DNA from: Anaeromusa acidaminophila DSM 3853
Lineage (GTDB): Bacteria; Bacillota; Negativicutes; Anaeromusales; Anaeromusaceae
Direction: 5' to 3'
NCBI RefSeq assembly: GCF_000374545.1
Contig: NZ_KB894583.1
Location: forward strand, 124,001 to 188,000
Length of the DNA stretch: 64,000 bases
Every line of letters starts with the position of its first letter. The stretch's first letter is position 1. Both the position numbers and the translations under genes were made by a program. The notes beneath the pieces are model-generated. The model saw only the letters and a program-made list of their open reading frames with translations, did not search any database and was not told the DNA's origin. Of this stretch, positions 51,954-61,149 are shown piece after piece.

Positions 51954-53208
51954 ACTTCATGCACAGTTTGTTTTTATAAACTTAGTAGTTATTGCATGTG
52001 TGTTTTCGGTACTGGCATTAGGAAGCTATTGGTTTTTACGGGCGCATTTTACGGAGAAAGCGACTTTTTTTGCGGAACGCATGGTTGAGGACGCAGAACG
52101 AGGGAGTTTGCCGATGCCGATGCATAATGGTGAACAGCCTCCTCCGCCGCCTCCTCCAAGGCCAATGGAATTATACCTGGGAATAGTGGATTCGCAGGGC
52201 GCTTTGGCAGGACCCTCTATGGATCCTTGGGCGAGAGCTATCCCTAATGTGGAAGAAATAACTGCGTTGGTTGCAGCGCAGCATGCAGGGCAAGGCTTTG
52301 TGGAGTGGAAGGGGACGGAATACTTCTTTTTTCGCAAAGGCTTGGAAGACCGTTTCGGCTATATTGTGATGGTGCAGAATTTTGAGCATGATAATGAAAT
52401 ACTGCAGAATCTGATACTAGCTTTATTGGGAACCGGGTTTGCCTGTATGGTATTGTCTTTACTTGGGAATTTATATTGGGGTCGAAATGCCGTAGAACCG
52501 GTTCGCAAAGCGTGGGAGCAGCAGCGTGATTTTTTGGCGGATGCCTCTCATGAGTTACGGACGCCGTTAACCGTGATTTTGACGAATTTGAGCTTGCTGA
52601 GAGATGAACCTGATTCGCAACGATATGGGCGGCGCCGCTGGCTGGAAAATATGGAAGAAGAAATTCATCATATGAGCGATTTAGTCGACGGCCTTCTTTT
52701 TTTAGCTCGCAGCGATGCGAAGCAAAAAGTGTTGAACTGCAAGCCGTTTTTGTTATCGGAAAGCATTGCGGGGTTGGTAGCGGCCTTTCGTCCGCTGGCG
52801 CGGGGAAAAAAAGTGGAGCTGCGCTTGTCCTGCGAAGAAGACATTTGGCTGGATGGCGATGAAACCAGAATGCGTCAGGTTGCGGAAAATTTACTGAACA
52901 ATGCCTTGCGGCATACGCAGGAAGGCGGACGGATTGAAATTAGTATGGATCGGCAAGATGGAACTATTAGCTTAGTTGTGGCAGATACCGGAGAAGGGAT
53001 TTGCGCAGAAAATTTGCCGCATATTTTCCAACGCTTTTATCAAGGAGATCCGTCCCATTCGCGGGGCAAAGGCGGCTTGGGTTTGGCGATTGTCAAAAGC
53101 ATTGTCGAGAACCACGGCGGCAAGGTGAGTGTAAGCAGCCAAGTGGGAGAAGGCACTGAGTTTTTGGTGTTTTTACCTGCGTTGACGACTGAGAATATGG
53201 GGGAATAA
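51943..53208 (+). CDS. Membrane sensor histidine kinase
   Basis: 421 residues. Two membrane helices (about 9-33 and 151-175) flank a 115-residue extracytoplasmic sensor containing a run of seven prolines near residue 70 (EQPPPPPPPRPM). DHp domain with His203 in ASHELRTPL; ATPase domain with NLLNNALRHT, DTGEGI and GKGGLGLAIVKS. ATG 51943 was chosen over 51931 because AGAAGG sits just before it. It should phosphorylate the regulator upstream and perhaps the second one downstream. Confidence 0.92.
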   Translation: MFRRLHAQFVFINLVVIACVFSVLALGSYWFLRAHFTEKATFFAERMVEDAERGSLPMPMHNGEQPPPPPPPRPMELYLGIVDSQGALAGPSMDPWARAIPNVEEITALVAAQHAGQGFVEWKGTEYFFFRKGLEDRFGYIVMVQNFEHDNEILQNLILALLGTGFACMVLSLLGNLYWGRNAVEPVRKAWEQQRDFLADASHELRTPLTVILTNLSLLRDEPDSQRYGRRRWLENMEEEIHHMSDLVDGLLFLARSDAKQKVLNCKPFLLSESIAGLVAAFRPLARGKKVELRLSCEEDIWLDGDETRMRQVAENLLNNALRHTQEGGRIEISMDRQDGTISLVVADTGEGICAENLPHIFQRFYQGDPSHSRGKGGLGLAIVKSIVENHGGKVSVSSQVGEGTEFLVFLPALTTENMGE

Positions 53209-53210
53209 TT

Positions 53211-53945
53211 GTGGAATTGTCAATACAAGCTAATGAAAGCATGGCTGGGGGCTGGTGGCAGACGCCAACAGCTCCAGGAGAGCCTAGAATTAATTTGCTG
53301 GATGAAGATACGGCTTATAGCCAGGTGATGGCTTATTGCTTGGAACAGGAAGGTTGGCAGGTGCAATGCTGTCCCCCCGAAGAAAAAGAAGCGTGGCTGC
53401 AAGGTGCAAAACCGGATGCCTGGGTTATTGACGGGGATAGTGCAGAAGGATTTCGCTTAATGCGTGAACTTCGGCGCACGGAGGGAGCTGTGCCGATTGT
53501 CTTGACGATGGCGAAGGAGCGTATTTTGGACCGTGTTACCGCGTTGGAGTTGGGATGTCAGGATTTAGTGATGAAGCCCTTTTCTCCCAAAGAATTGGTT
53601 CTGCGGCTGCGGCGCGTTTTGGCGATTCCTAAGCCAGCGGTAGTTGGTAATGGTATGGTTTCAGAACGAACCTTGCAAATGTACCGTCTTTGCTATGAAG
53701 AGCGCAGCGTTGTTGGTGAAGGCGGCGCTATCTATCTTACCAATAAAGAGTTTGCTTTAATGGATTGCTTTGCAAAACATAAGGGCGTGGCGCTATCGCG
53801 CGATCAGATTTTACGCCATGTATGGGGTGATAGCTACTTTGGGTCGGACCGAGTTGTGGATGATTTAGTGCGGCGTACACGGAAAAAACTGCAGGATTTG
53901 CGCGTGCAAACCTTATACGGTTATGGATATCGTGTAAATGCATGA
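53211..53945 (+). CDS. Second OmpR-type response regulator
   Basis: 244 residues with a 20-residue N-terminal extension before the receiver (INLLDEDTAYS). A plausible phospho-acceptor Asp74 lies in WVIDGD, and KPFS keeps the conserved Lys. The winged-helix domain at about 155-243 ends LYGYGYRVNA. The start is GTG 53211, two bases after the kinase stop codon. The receiver is divergent, so it may be a weakly phosphorylated or constitutive regulator. It ends about 210 bases before flgD. Confidence 0.88.
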   Translation: MELSIQANESMAGGWWQTPTAPGEPRINLLDEDTAYSQVMAYCLEQEGWQVQCCPPEEKEAWLQGAKPDAWVIDGDSAEGFRLMRELRRTEGAVPIVLTMAKERILDRVTALELGCQDLVMKPFSPKELVLRLRRVLAIPKPAVVGNGMVSERTLQMYRLCYEERSVVGEGGAIYLTNKEFALMDCFAKHKGVALSRDQILRHVWGDSYFGSDRVVDDLVRRTRKKLQDLRVQTLYGYGYRVNA

Positions 53946-53954
53946 TGTTGTAGG

Positions 53955-53990
53955 AAAGGACTACTTGTTTGAGACAGTAGTCCTTTTTCT
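53955..53990 (+). terminator. Terminator of the two-component operon
   Basis: AAAGGACTAC pairs with GTAGTCCTTT, followed by TTTCT. Confidence 0.88.
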
Positions 53991-54157
53991 CCACAAATTG
54001 CTTTGTTCGTTCGGCAGTGAAGCAGGTTTTTGAGGTATCCATAGGGAACATAGCTTACTTGGCTTTAGTTTTTTTCGATTCTGTTCGATAATACAAATGA
54101 GCATGGACAGCGGGAAAAAATGCGCAGGGATGCGCGTAGAAAATAGGAGGAAAAAAG

Positions 54158-54601
54158 ATGAGCACAAGCGTAACAGGGACAACCTCGGATTATTGGAAAA
54201 ACCCTACAGTCGTAGACACTGGTTCGTCAGCAGGCGGTACGGACAGCCTAAGTACGGTAGATTCTTTTTTGAAAATCCTGGCGACGGAGCTGCAGAACCA
54301 AGACCCGACAGAACCGGTCAGCAACACCGAATATGTAGCGCAGTTGGCGCAGTTCAACAGTTTGCAGCAAATGTCGGCGTTGAATGGTAGCATGAGTAAG
54401 TTCCAAGCGTATTCCTTGATTGGCATGCAAGTTTCTTATACAGCTACCGATTCGGCAGGTACTACTACGAGCGGCACAGGTATTGCTAAGTCGGTTGTGA
54501 CTAGTGGCAATGACGTGTATGTAATGGTCGACGGGAACAAAATCAAGCTTTCTTCGATTACGAAAGTGGAAACGCCGACCACAACAACTACTACAGGCTG
54601 A
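54158..54601 (+). CDS. flgD: Flagellar hook capping protein FlgD
   Basis: 147 residues. FlgD caps the growing hook and guides FlgE assembly outside the cell. The conserved N-terminal core is clear: FLKILATELQNQDPTEPVSNTEYVAQLAQF at about 38-67, then LIGMQVSYTA. The C-terminal Ig-like domains of E. coli FlgD (231 residues) are absent, as in short Firmicute forms. TAGGAGG precedes the ATG. The spacer upstream has a TTCGATAA word at 54084 that could be a flagellar-sigma -10 but lacks a clear -35. First gene of flgD-flgE-flgK-flgK2-flgL-fliD. Confidence 0.93.
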   Translation: MSTSVTGTTSDYWKNPTVVDTGSSAGGTDSLSTVDSFLKILATELQNQDPTEPVSNTEYVAQLAQFNSLQQMSALNGSMSKFQAYSLIGMQVSYTATDSAGTTTSGTGIAKSVVTSGNDVYVMVDGNKIKLSSITKVETPTTTTTTG

Positions 54602-54700
54602 ACCTAAGGCGCGGCTGGACTCGCAAGAGAAGCTGCTGCTATTTCGGAATGACCGATGAAATAGCGTTCTATTTTTATTTAAGAGCAGGAGGAATTCATT

Positions 54701-56662
54701 ATGATGATGTCCATGTACTCTGCTGTATCCGGTTTGAAGTCGCAGCAGACAAAATTGAACGTAATCGGCAACAATGTTGCCAATATCAATACCCTCGGCT
54801 ATAAAGGCCAAAGCGTTGGTTTCAGTGATTTACTGAGCCAAACGATTAGCTCCGCCAGTGCTGCAAGGGGTAATCAGGGCGGCACGAACGCTAAGCAGAT
54901 CGGCCTAGGAGCCCAGGTGGCTTCGATTTCCACCAATATGGGTGTGGGCAGCGCCCAATATACGGGCAGTGATCGTGATGCCGCGCTAAGTGGCGATGGC
55001 TTTTTTATCGTCCAAGGCGGCGGTACAGGTAAATACCAGTTTACCCGGGCGGGAAATTTTGGCGTGGATGTAGACGGAAATTTAGTCGTCAACGGCATGA
55101 AGGTTTGCGGCTGGAACGACTACTCGGTGGCGGCTGACGGGACGATTACCTATAAAACGACGTCTGATGTTGCGGCACTCAATGTTTTCGGTACGGCGCA
55201 GAGAACTAAGACTGTAGCTGCCTCGGCTACGACTGGGGCCATCTCGGTGGGAAGCTTAAACGCCACGGCGTTTGGTTCTACAGTTACTGCCGATGTAGTA
55301 GCGCTGGCTGAAGATGGAACTGAAACAACGCAAACAATTACTTTTACCAATACGGATGCTGCCGCTCCAATTTTACAGTTAAAGGGGACCTTGAAAACAT
55401 CAGATACAGGAGCTGCCAAAAAAGAGCTTTCCCTGGATATTCCTAAAGGTGAAGGATCTACTGAAACCCTTAAGTTTGAATTTGTACAGAGTGCAACCAA
55501 AAATGTTTGGAATTGGACTTGTGGCGCTAGTTCTGGTACGGTTACTTTTGATCCAACCACCGGAGCTGTTACTGGTACTACAGGCGATACGAACGTTCAA
55601 GTCGGCGCTAACACGGTTGATGTTAATTTTGCTGCGCTAACAGGAAGCACAACGAGTTCGCTAAGTGTAGCGGATATTGACAGTACGTGGACATGGAGCG
55701 GTGGCGGTAGTTCAGGAACGATTGTATATAATGCGTTGACAGGCAAAATTAAAAGTGGTGATTCTGGTCGTATTAATATGACAGGCACTCCGCCTCAATA
55801 TGTTGATTTGTACTTCAATGGAGCAGTTAGCACGATTGCCGCAGCAACCAAAATAGAAATGGTAGAAGACGGCAAAGTGGGCGGCGAAGAAACGGTTGTG
55901 GTAAACAAACGAACTTTAGCGCCGGAAGCGACTACGTTTGCCAATCTCGCTGGCAATCTGGATACCTCGTCAACGACAGCAGCAACGACAGTGACGGTAT
56001 TTGACTCGCTGGGCGCTTCCTATGATGTGAAAATTACGTTTACCAAAGACAGTACTGCAGCTAACACCTGGAACTGGGTCACCTCTTCGACCGATGGCAG
56101 TATTGGAGTTGGCGGCAGAGGAACGATTGAGTTCAACGAAGACGGGACGATTACTAGCGGTGGTAAGGGATCTCTTTTGATTGCGACGACGAATGGCTCG
56201 GATGTAATTAGTGCTAGCTTAGATTTATCCGGTATCTGTCAATATAAGACTAGTACCGGATCCAGCAGTGTGACAGTGGGAAGCAAAGATGGTTACACTT
56301 CCGGTTCGTTGCAGGACTTTAGTATTGGCACGGATGGTATTATCATGGGCAGCTACAGCAATGGACAGAAGCAGCCTTTAGGGGATTTGGGATTGGCTGT
56401 ATTTACGAACTCACAGGGCCTAGAAAAAATCGGGGATAATCTGTATACAACGACTGTTAACTCGGGGGACTATACTGGTGCAGTTGAAGTTGGCACTAAT
56501 GGCGCAGGCGGTTTGACAACGGGCGCTCTGGAAATGTCTAATGTGGATTTGGCGAATGAGTTTAGTGAAATGATGATTACCCAGCGTGCTTACCAGGCGA
56601 ACAGTAAAATTATTACTACGTCGGATACGCTGCTGGAAACTCTGATTAATATGTCCCGTTAA
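54701..56662 (+). CDS. flgE: Flagellar hook protein FlgE
   Basis: 653 residues, long for the family because of extra surface domains. N-terminal rod helix block (MYSAVSGLKSQQTKLNVIGNNVANINTLGY) and C-terminal block (LANEFSEMMITQRAYQANSKII) form the coiled D0 core and mark an export-apparatus substrate. The middle has repeated modules: W-W, GxG(T/S)I, TG-x-I-x-SG patterns at about 268-292, 329-353 and 455-488. AGGAGG lies eight bases before the ATG. Extracellular; builds the universal joint. Confidence 0.95.
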   Translation: MMMSMYSAVSGLKSQQTKLNVIGNNVANINTLGYKGQSVGFSDLLSQTISSASAARGNQGGTNAKQIGLGAQVASISTNMGVGSAQYTGSDRDAALSGDGFFIVQGGGTGKYQFTRAGNFGVDVDGNLVVNGMKVCGWNDYSVAADGTITYKTTSDVAALNVFGTAQRTKTVAASATTGAISVGSLNATAFGSTVTADVVALAEDGTETTQTITFTNTDAAAPILQLKGTLKTSDTGAAKKELSLDIPKGEGSTETLKFEFVQSATKNVWNWTCGASSGTVTFDPTTGAVTGTTGDTNVQVGANTVDVNFAALTGSTTSSLSVADIDSTWTWSGGGSSGTIVYNALTGKIKSGDSGRINMTGTPPQYVDLYFNGAVSTIAAATKIEMVEDGKVGGEETVVVNKRTLAPEATTFANLAGNLDTSSTTAATTVTVFDSLGASYDVKITFTKDSTAANTWNWVTSSTDGSIGVGGRGTIEFNEDGTITSGGKGSLLIATTNGSDVISASLDLSGICQYKTSTGSSSVTVGSKDGYTSGSLQDFSIGTDGIIMGSYSNGQKQPLGDLGLAVFTNSQGLEKIGDNLYTTTVNSGDYTGAVEVGTNGAGGLTTGALEMSNVDLANEFSEMMITQRAYQANSKIITTSDTLLETLINMSR

Positions 56663-56683
56663 TGAGCGGAAAGGAGCAGGCAG

Positions 56684-58180
56684 ATGAGCACAATCTGGAG
56701 CGGCTATAGCGTCTCCTATTCCGGCATGTCGACAGCCCAGCGTTCGCTGGGCGTCACAAGCAGTAATATCAGTAACACCAGTACCGAAGGGTATACTCGC
56801 AAACGGGCGGTAGGGCAAGACCTTTATGTAAGCGGAGATGGTTCTAATACGGGGATTGGCGCAACTGTACAATCTATACTGCGTGTTCGCAACCAGTTTT
56901 TAGACCTTCAATATCGGGAGCAAAATACGGACACAGGCTACGCTCAGGGAAAGAGCAGCTTATTGGCGAGTATGCAGGAAGTCATTAATGAATTCAATGC
57001 TATCGATAAGACGTCTGCAAGCACTAGCAATAATGGGCTTCAGGAAACCATGAATAAGTTTCTAAACAGCTGGACGGAACTGTCGAAAGACCCTGCCAGC
57101 GCCAGCTGCAAAAGCTCGGTCTTGGAGAATGCAGACTCGATGTTAGGCGCATTCAATGAAATGGCGACTACGCTCTTAACCTTACGGGAAAGCATGGCGA
57201 ACAATGTGCGGGACGGCGTAGATGATGTAAATAATTTGGCCAGTCAAATTGCTATGTTGAATGACCATATATTACAAGCGGAAACCCGCAATGTAGAAGC
57301 CAGTGACTTGCGGGATGCCCGGGATTTGCTGATTGATAAAGTTAGTTCATTGGTTAACATTACAACAGCGGAACAAGAAAATGGTATAGTGAATGTTTAT
57401 ATCAATGGAGTCAGTCTGGTAAGCGAGAATAAGGCGAGGGAAGTGGAGGCGACCGGTTTAGGAACGGCCAAGAATCCAATTAAAGTGCAATGGAAAGGTT
57501 TAAACGAAGAGGTATCGCTGACTGGCGGCGCATTACGATTCTATTTAGATGAAGCTAACCCGAATGGTGTAGATGATATTGCTATCACTACAACTCCAAC
57601 GTATACGCCGTATGATTGGTCGACAACAGCGAATAGAAGCGCACTGACGACGATGACCAACGGCTTAAATGATTTACTGGTGACTTTTGCGACCGCAGTC
57701 AATAATATCTACAATCCTACTCATGCTGTTGGTCAAGATTTCTTTACGACTATTGACGCTACTGCGTCTATGGGCTTGAAAAACGTGCAAGTCAATGCTG
57801 ATTACGAAGCGGACTATACAAAAATAAAGGCCAATAGTGATGGAACAGCTGGTAATAACGACATTGCTAAGGCCCTTGGCGTTTTGAGCAGTCAAAGCGG
57901 CTTGTATCAATGCGACGGCATTTCCATGAATATGAATACCTTTTACTCGGCTTTTGTTTCTTGGTTGGGAACGACTGGCGATACGGCAACGGCGAATTAT
58001 ACCACGCAAAGCGGTCTGCTGACGCAGATTCAAACGCAGCGCAATGGTTTGAGCTCGGTATCATTGGATGACGAGATGTCGACCATGATCACGTATCAAC
58101 ATGCTTACAGTGCAAGCGCGCGGGTTATGAATGTCGTGGATACGCTGGTGGCGGGATTGATTTCGGATTTAGGCGGCTGA
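56684..58180 (+). CDS. flgK: Flagellar hook-associated protein FlgK (first copy)
   Basis: 498 residues. The D0 N-terminus (SVSYSGMSTAQRSLGVTSSNISNTSTEGYTR) and C-terminus (DDEMSTMITYQHAYSASARVMNVVDTLVAGLI) are typical of HAP1, which joins hook to filament. GAAAGGAG precedes the ATG. A second FlgK-type gene follows 15 bases later with only family-level similarity, so the two arose by an old duplication. Confidence 0.9.
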   Translation: MSTIWSGYSVSYSGMSTAQRSLGVTSSNISNTSTEGYTRKRAVGQDLYVSGDGSNTGIGATVQSILRVRNQFLDLQYREQNTDTGYAQGKSSLLASMQEVINEFNAIDKTSASTSNNGLQETMNKFLNSWTELSKDPASASCKSSVLENADSMLGAFNEMATTLLTLRESMANNVRDGVDDVNNLASQIAMLNDHILQAETRNVEASDLRDARDLLIDKVSSLVNITTAEQENGIVNVYINGVSLVSENKAREVEATGLGTAKNPIKVQWKGLNEEVSLTGGALRFYLDEANPNGVDDIAITTTPTYTPYDWSTTANRSALTTMTNGLNDLLVTFATAVNNIYNPTHAVGQDFFTTIDATASMGLKNVQVNADYEADYTKIKANSDGTAGNNDIAKALGVLSSQSGLYQCDGISMNMNTFYSAFVSWLGTTGDTATANYTTQSGLLTQIQTQRNGLSSVSLDDEMSTMITYQHAYSASARVMNVVDTLVAGLISDLGG

Positions 58181-58195
58181 TGGGAGGGCTAGCAA

Positions 58196-59746
58196 ATGGC
58201 ATCAACTTTTTTTGGAGTGAGTATAGCAAATAGCGGCCTGCGCAGCAGTCAGGCCGCCTTGACTACAACTAGTAATAACGTAGCCAATGTGAAGACCACC
58301 GGCTATTCCCGTCAGGTTGTGACCCAGGTGGCAGCCGGCGCTGCTGCTGTTTATAACGGCAGCGGCATCATTGGCGGCGGTTCGGAAGTGACAGCCATTG
58401 AGAGGGAACGAAATTGGCGTTTGGACCAAAGCTACTGGTCGCAGAATACTGTACAGACTACATGGCAGACGAAATCGGATACAATGTCACAAATTGAGTC
58501 GGTTTTCGGCGAACCGTCGGATAATGGCTTTACAACAATGATGAAAAATTTTCATGACGCTTTGGAGAACTTGAGTAAGGCCTCGCCTGATCCGTCAGTG
58601 CGAACGACTGTAGAATCTTATGGAGAAGCTTTTTGTCAGTATCTGCATGATGCAGCGGCGACGCTACAGGCGCAGCGTGAAGGTGTTAATCAAGATGTCA
58701 AAGCCAGCGTGGATCAGATTAATTCCTATGCCAAGCAGTTGGCAGATTTGAATCAAACCATCGCCCAGGCGAAAGCCAGCGGTTCGGCAGCCAATGAACT
58801 GCAGGATCAGAGAGACTTGCTGCTGGATAAGCTGTCGGCGGTTACTGGCATTACGGTGACGAAAACGGCTCAAAATGGAGATGAAAGCAATCCGATTTGG
58901 TCGGTGAGTATTGGCAGTCAGATGCTTGTTAATGGTGGGAGTTACGATACGATTAAATGCACAGCAGGAACTGACAATATGTTTACCCTTCAATGGGAGA
59001 AAGCAGGAGATGTCTTTGTTCCTAATGGCGGTTCCCTGGGTTCGCAGCTAGAGCTGCGGGATGGTACTGGCACGGGTGGGACTTATCAAGGAGTTCCCTA
59101 TTACCAGGCACAGTTGGATGAATTTGCACGGACCTTTGCGCGTTCCTTCAATGAAGGAAGTACTACCAGTACCACTAGCCAAAAAGGCGGGCATGCAACT
59201 GGGTATGGCGCCGATGGTTCTACAGGGTTGTGCTTTTTCACTTCATCTACGAACAACAGCACGGCTGCGTTTCGGGCCATTGACAATATCGGTAGCGATG
59301 CTTTTGATAACCAATATGCTACGATAACGGCAGCGAATATTTCTGTGTCCTCGGACATTAAAGACAATGTAGCGAAGATTGCTGCAGCTAGTGCTAACCC
59401 TACAACGACTTCTGGCGAGAGCGATAACAACAATGCCAAAGCCTTGGCAGACTTGCTGCAATCGAAAAATTGCATGGGTACAGACAAGGGGACGCCGGAA
59501 GATGCTATTAACGCTATTGTTACGACGATGGGTACGAACAGTGCCTATGCGAAACGCATGGCTACGAACTTGAGCTCGGCGGTGGCCACGATTTCGACGC
59601 GGCGTTCGTCCGTATCTGGCGTGTCAACAAATGAAGAAGCTTCGAACTTGACGATGTATCAGCAGGCTTATGAGTCATCGGCAAAGGTGCTGAATACGTG
59701 GGATGATATTTATACGACTACCTTGGATTTGTTAAACGGTGATTAA
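58196..59746 (+). CDS. Flagellar hook-associated protein, FlgK family (second copy)
   Basis: 516 residues. N-terminal block GVSIANSGLRSSQAALTTTSNNVANVKTTGYSR and C-terminal block TNEEASNLTMYQQAYESSAKVLNTWDDIYTTTLDLL again give the HAP1 pattern. The middle differs from the first copy. With both copies in one operon with flgL, the junction may contain two HAP1 proteins in layers, or the copies may serve different filaments. I cannot say which is the functional equivalent of B. subtilis FlgK. Confidence 0.88.
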   Translation: MASTFFGVSIANSGLRSSQAALTTTSNNVANVKTTGYSRQVVTQVAAGAAAVYNGSGIIGGGSEVTAIERERNWRLDQSYWSQNTVQTTWQTKSDTMSQIESVFGEPSDNGFTTMMKNFHDALENLSKASPDPSVRTTVESYGEAFCQYLHDAAATLQAQREGVNQDVKASVDQINSYAKQLADLNQTIAQAKASGSAANELQDQRDLLLDKLSAVTGITVTKTAQNGDESNPIWSVSIGSQMLVNGGSYDTIKCTAGTDNMFTLQWEKAGDVFVPNGGSLGSQLELRDGTGTGGTYQGVPYYQAQLDEFARTFARSFNEGSTTSTTSQKGGHATGYGADGSTGLCFFTSSTNNSTAAFRAIDNIGSDAFDNQYATITAANISVSSDIKDNVAKIAAASANPTTTSGESDNNNAKALADLLQSKNCMGTDKGTPEDAINAIVTTMGTNSAYAKRMATNLSSAVATISTRRSSVSGVSTNEEASNLTMYQQAYESSAKVLNTWDDIYTTTLDLLNGD

Positions 59747-59775
59747 GCCGTTTGAGCCGGAAAGGAGTGAACCAG

Positions 59776-61134
59776 ATGCGTATTACCAATAATATGATGT
59801 TTGACAGCAGTATCCGCAATCTGAATAATAACTTGCAGCGTCTCAGCGATGCGCAGACCAAATATTCGACACAATCGAAGATCCAGGTGCCCTCGGACGA
59901 TCCGGTCATTGCCACGCGCGCCATTAAGTATCGCGATTATGTGGCTGATGTGGAACAATACCAGAAAAATACGTCTGATGCGACGTCCTGGATGCAGGTA
60001 ACTGACGACGCGCTCCAGGGTGTTGCGGATTATATGACCCGCTTGAAGGAGCTGGTTGTTAACGGTGCCAATGATACTAACTCTACTGCCAGTAAAACGG
60101 CGATTGCGGACGAGATTAAGGAGATTCGCAAAGGGATTATTGATACGATGAATACGTCGTATGCTGGTCGCTATGTCTTTGCAGGGTATAATACAGATGA
60201 GGCTCCGTATAAGCTGGTAACCGAAACCTTGAGCAGTGGAGCTACTGTAGATAAAGTATTCTACAAGGGGCAGAGCCTTAGCGTGGGAGGGCCTGTGTCA
60301 ACCTCGGTGTCTGACGCTGACATTCTAACGTTTTGTGATGATAAGGTAGCTAAGTCGACGCCGGTATATAATCAGATGGGAACGTGGACCTTGACGGCTA
60401 ATGGTATAGAGTGCTCAGTGGACTTAAGTACGGTAACAAGTGTGGCTACATTGCAATCTGCCATTGATACAGCGGCAGGAATAGGAACCTTTACGGTAGG
60501 AACGAACGGTTCTGGCTATTTAACATTAACGCCGGCAGGCACTGTTGCTTCTTATAAAATCGGTTCACAAAGCGATTTAGGATTTGCTTCTTCATACAAG
60601 TCCGGTTCGACTGCCCAGGATATTAGCTATCATGTAAGCAACGGTAGCGAAGTAAAGGTCAATGTTGAAGGACAAAATGTGATTGGCTGGTCTGGGGATT
60701 CGACTAGTGGCGGTTATACGTCTGCAGGGACGAATCTTTTTGATACTCTTGATAAAATTTTGCTTGGCTTAAGCGGCGAATCTTCTTATAAAGTGGCTAC
60801 TAACTCTGGTGGTGTGTGGTCGGTGCAGACCTTGCCGACGTCGACGCAAACTAGCAGTCAGTTAGTTAGTGCTTGTCTTGGTGACCTGGAAAAAGACTTG
60901 GACCGTCTAACAAAGTCCCAATCGGAGCTTGGAGCACGCATGAATTACGTGGATTCCACTGACAGTCGTCTGGCGAGTAATGAAATCACCTTTACGAAGT
61001 TGCAAAGCAACAATGAAGACATTGATGTGGCCAAGGCTTCGGTGGAGGTCAGCTCAGCGCAGTCGGTTTATGAAGCGGCATTGTCGGTAACAGCTAAGGT
61101 GACTAAAGCGTCCTTGGTTGATTATCTGCGGTAA
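59776..61134 (+). CDS. flgL: Flagellar hook-associated protein FlgL (HAP3)
   Basis: 452 residues, longer than the usual 300 because of a large central insertion (about 150-350). Flagellin-like ends: MRITNNMMFDSSIRNLNNNLQRLSDAQTK with SDDPVIATRAIKYR, and at the C-terminus VEVSSAQSVYEAALSVTAKVTKASLVDYL. HAP3 adapts FlgK to the flagellin filament. ATG 59776 lies eight bases after AAAGGAG. Confidence 0.93.
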   Translation: MRITNNMMFDSSIRNLNNNLQRLSDAQTKYSTQSKIQVPSDDPVIATRAIKYRDYVADVEQYQKNTSDATSWMQVTDDALQGVADYMTRLKELVVNGANDTNSTASKTAIADEIKEIRKGIIDTMNTSYAGRYVFAGYNTDEAPYKLVTETLSSGATVDKVFYKGQSLSVGGPVSTSVSDADILTFCDDKVAKSTPVYNQMGTWTLTANGIECSVDLSTVTSVATLQSAIDTAAGIGTFTVGTNGSGYLTLTPAGTVASYKIGSQSDLGFASSYKSGSTAQDISYHVSNGSEVKVNVEGQNVIGWSGDSTSGGYTSAGTNLFDTLDKILLGLSGESSYKVATNSGGVWSVQTLPTSTQTSSQLVSACLGDLEKDLDRLTKSQSELGARMNYVDSTDSRLASNEITFTKLQSNNEDIDVAKASVEVSSAQSVYEAALSVTAKVTKASLVDYLR

Positions 61135-61149
61135 GGAGGATTATGCTTT

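Noticed and set aside
54074-54092. Sigma-28-type flagellar promoter before flgD
   Set aside because: TTCGATAA resembles a -10, but no TAAA-like -35 lies at the right distance, so it is noted only under flgD.
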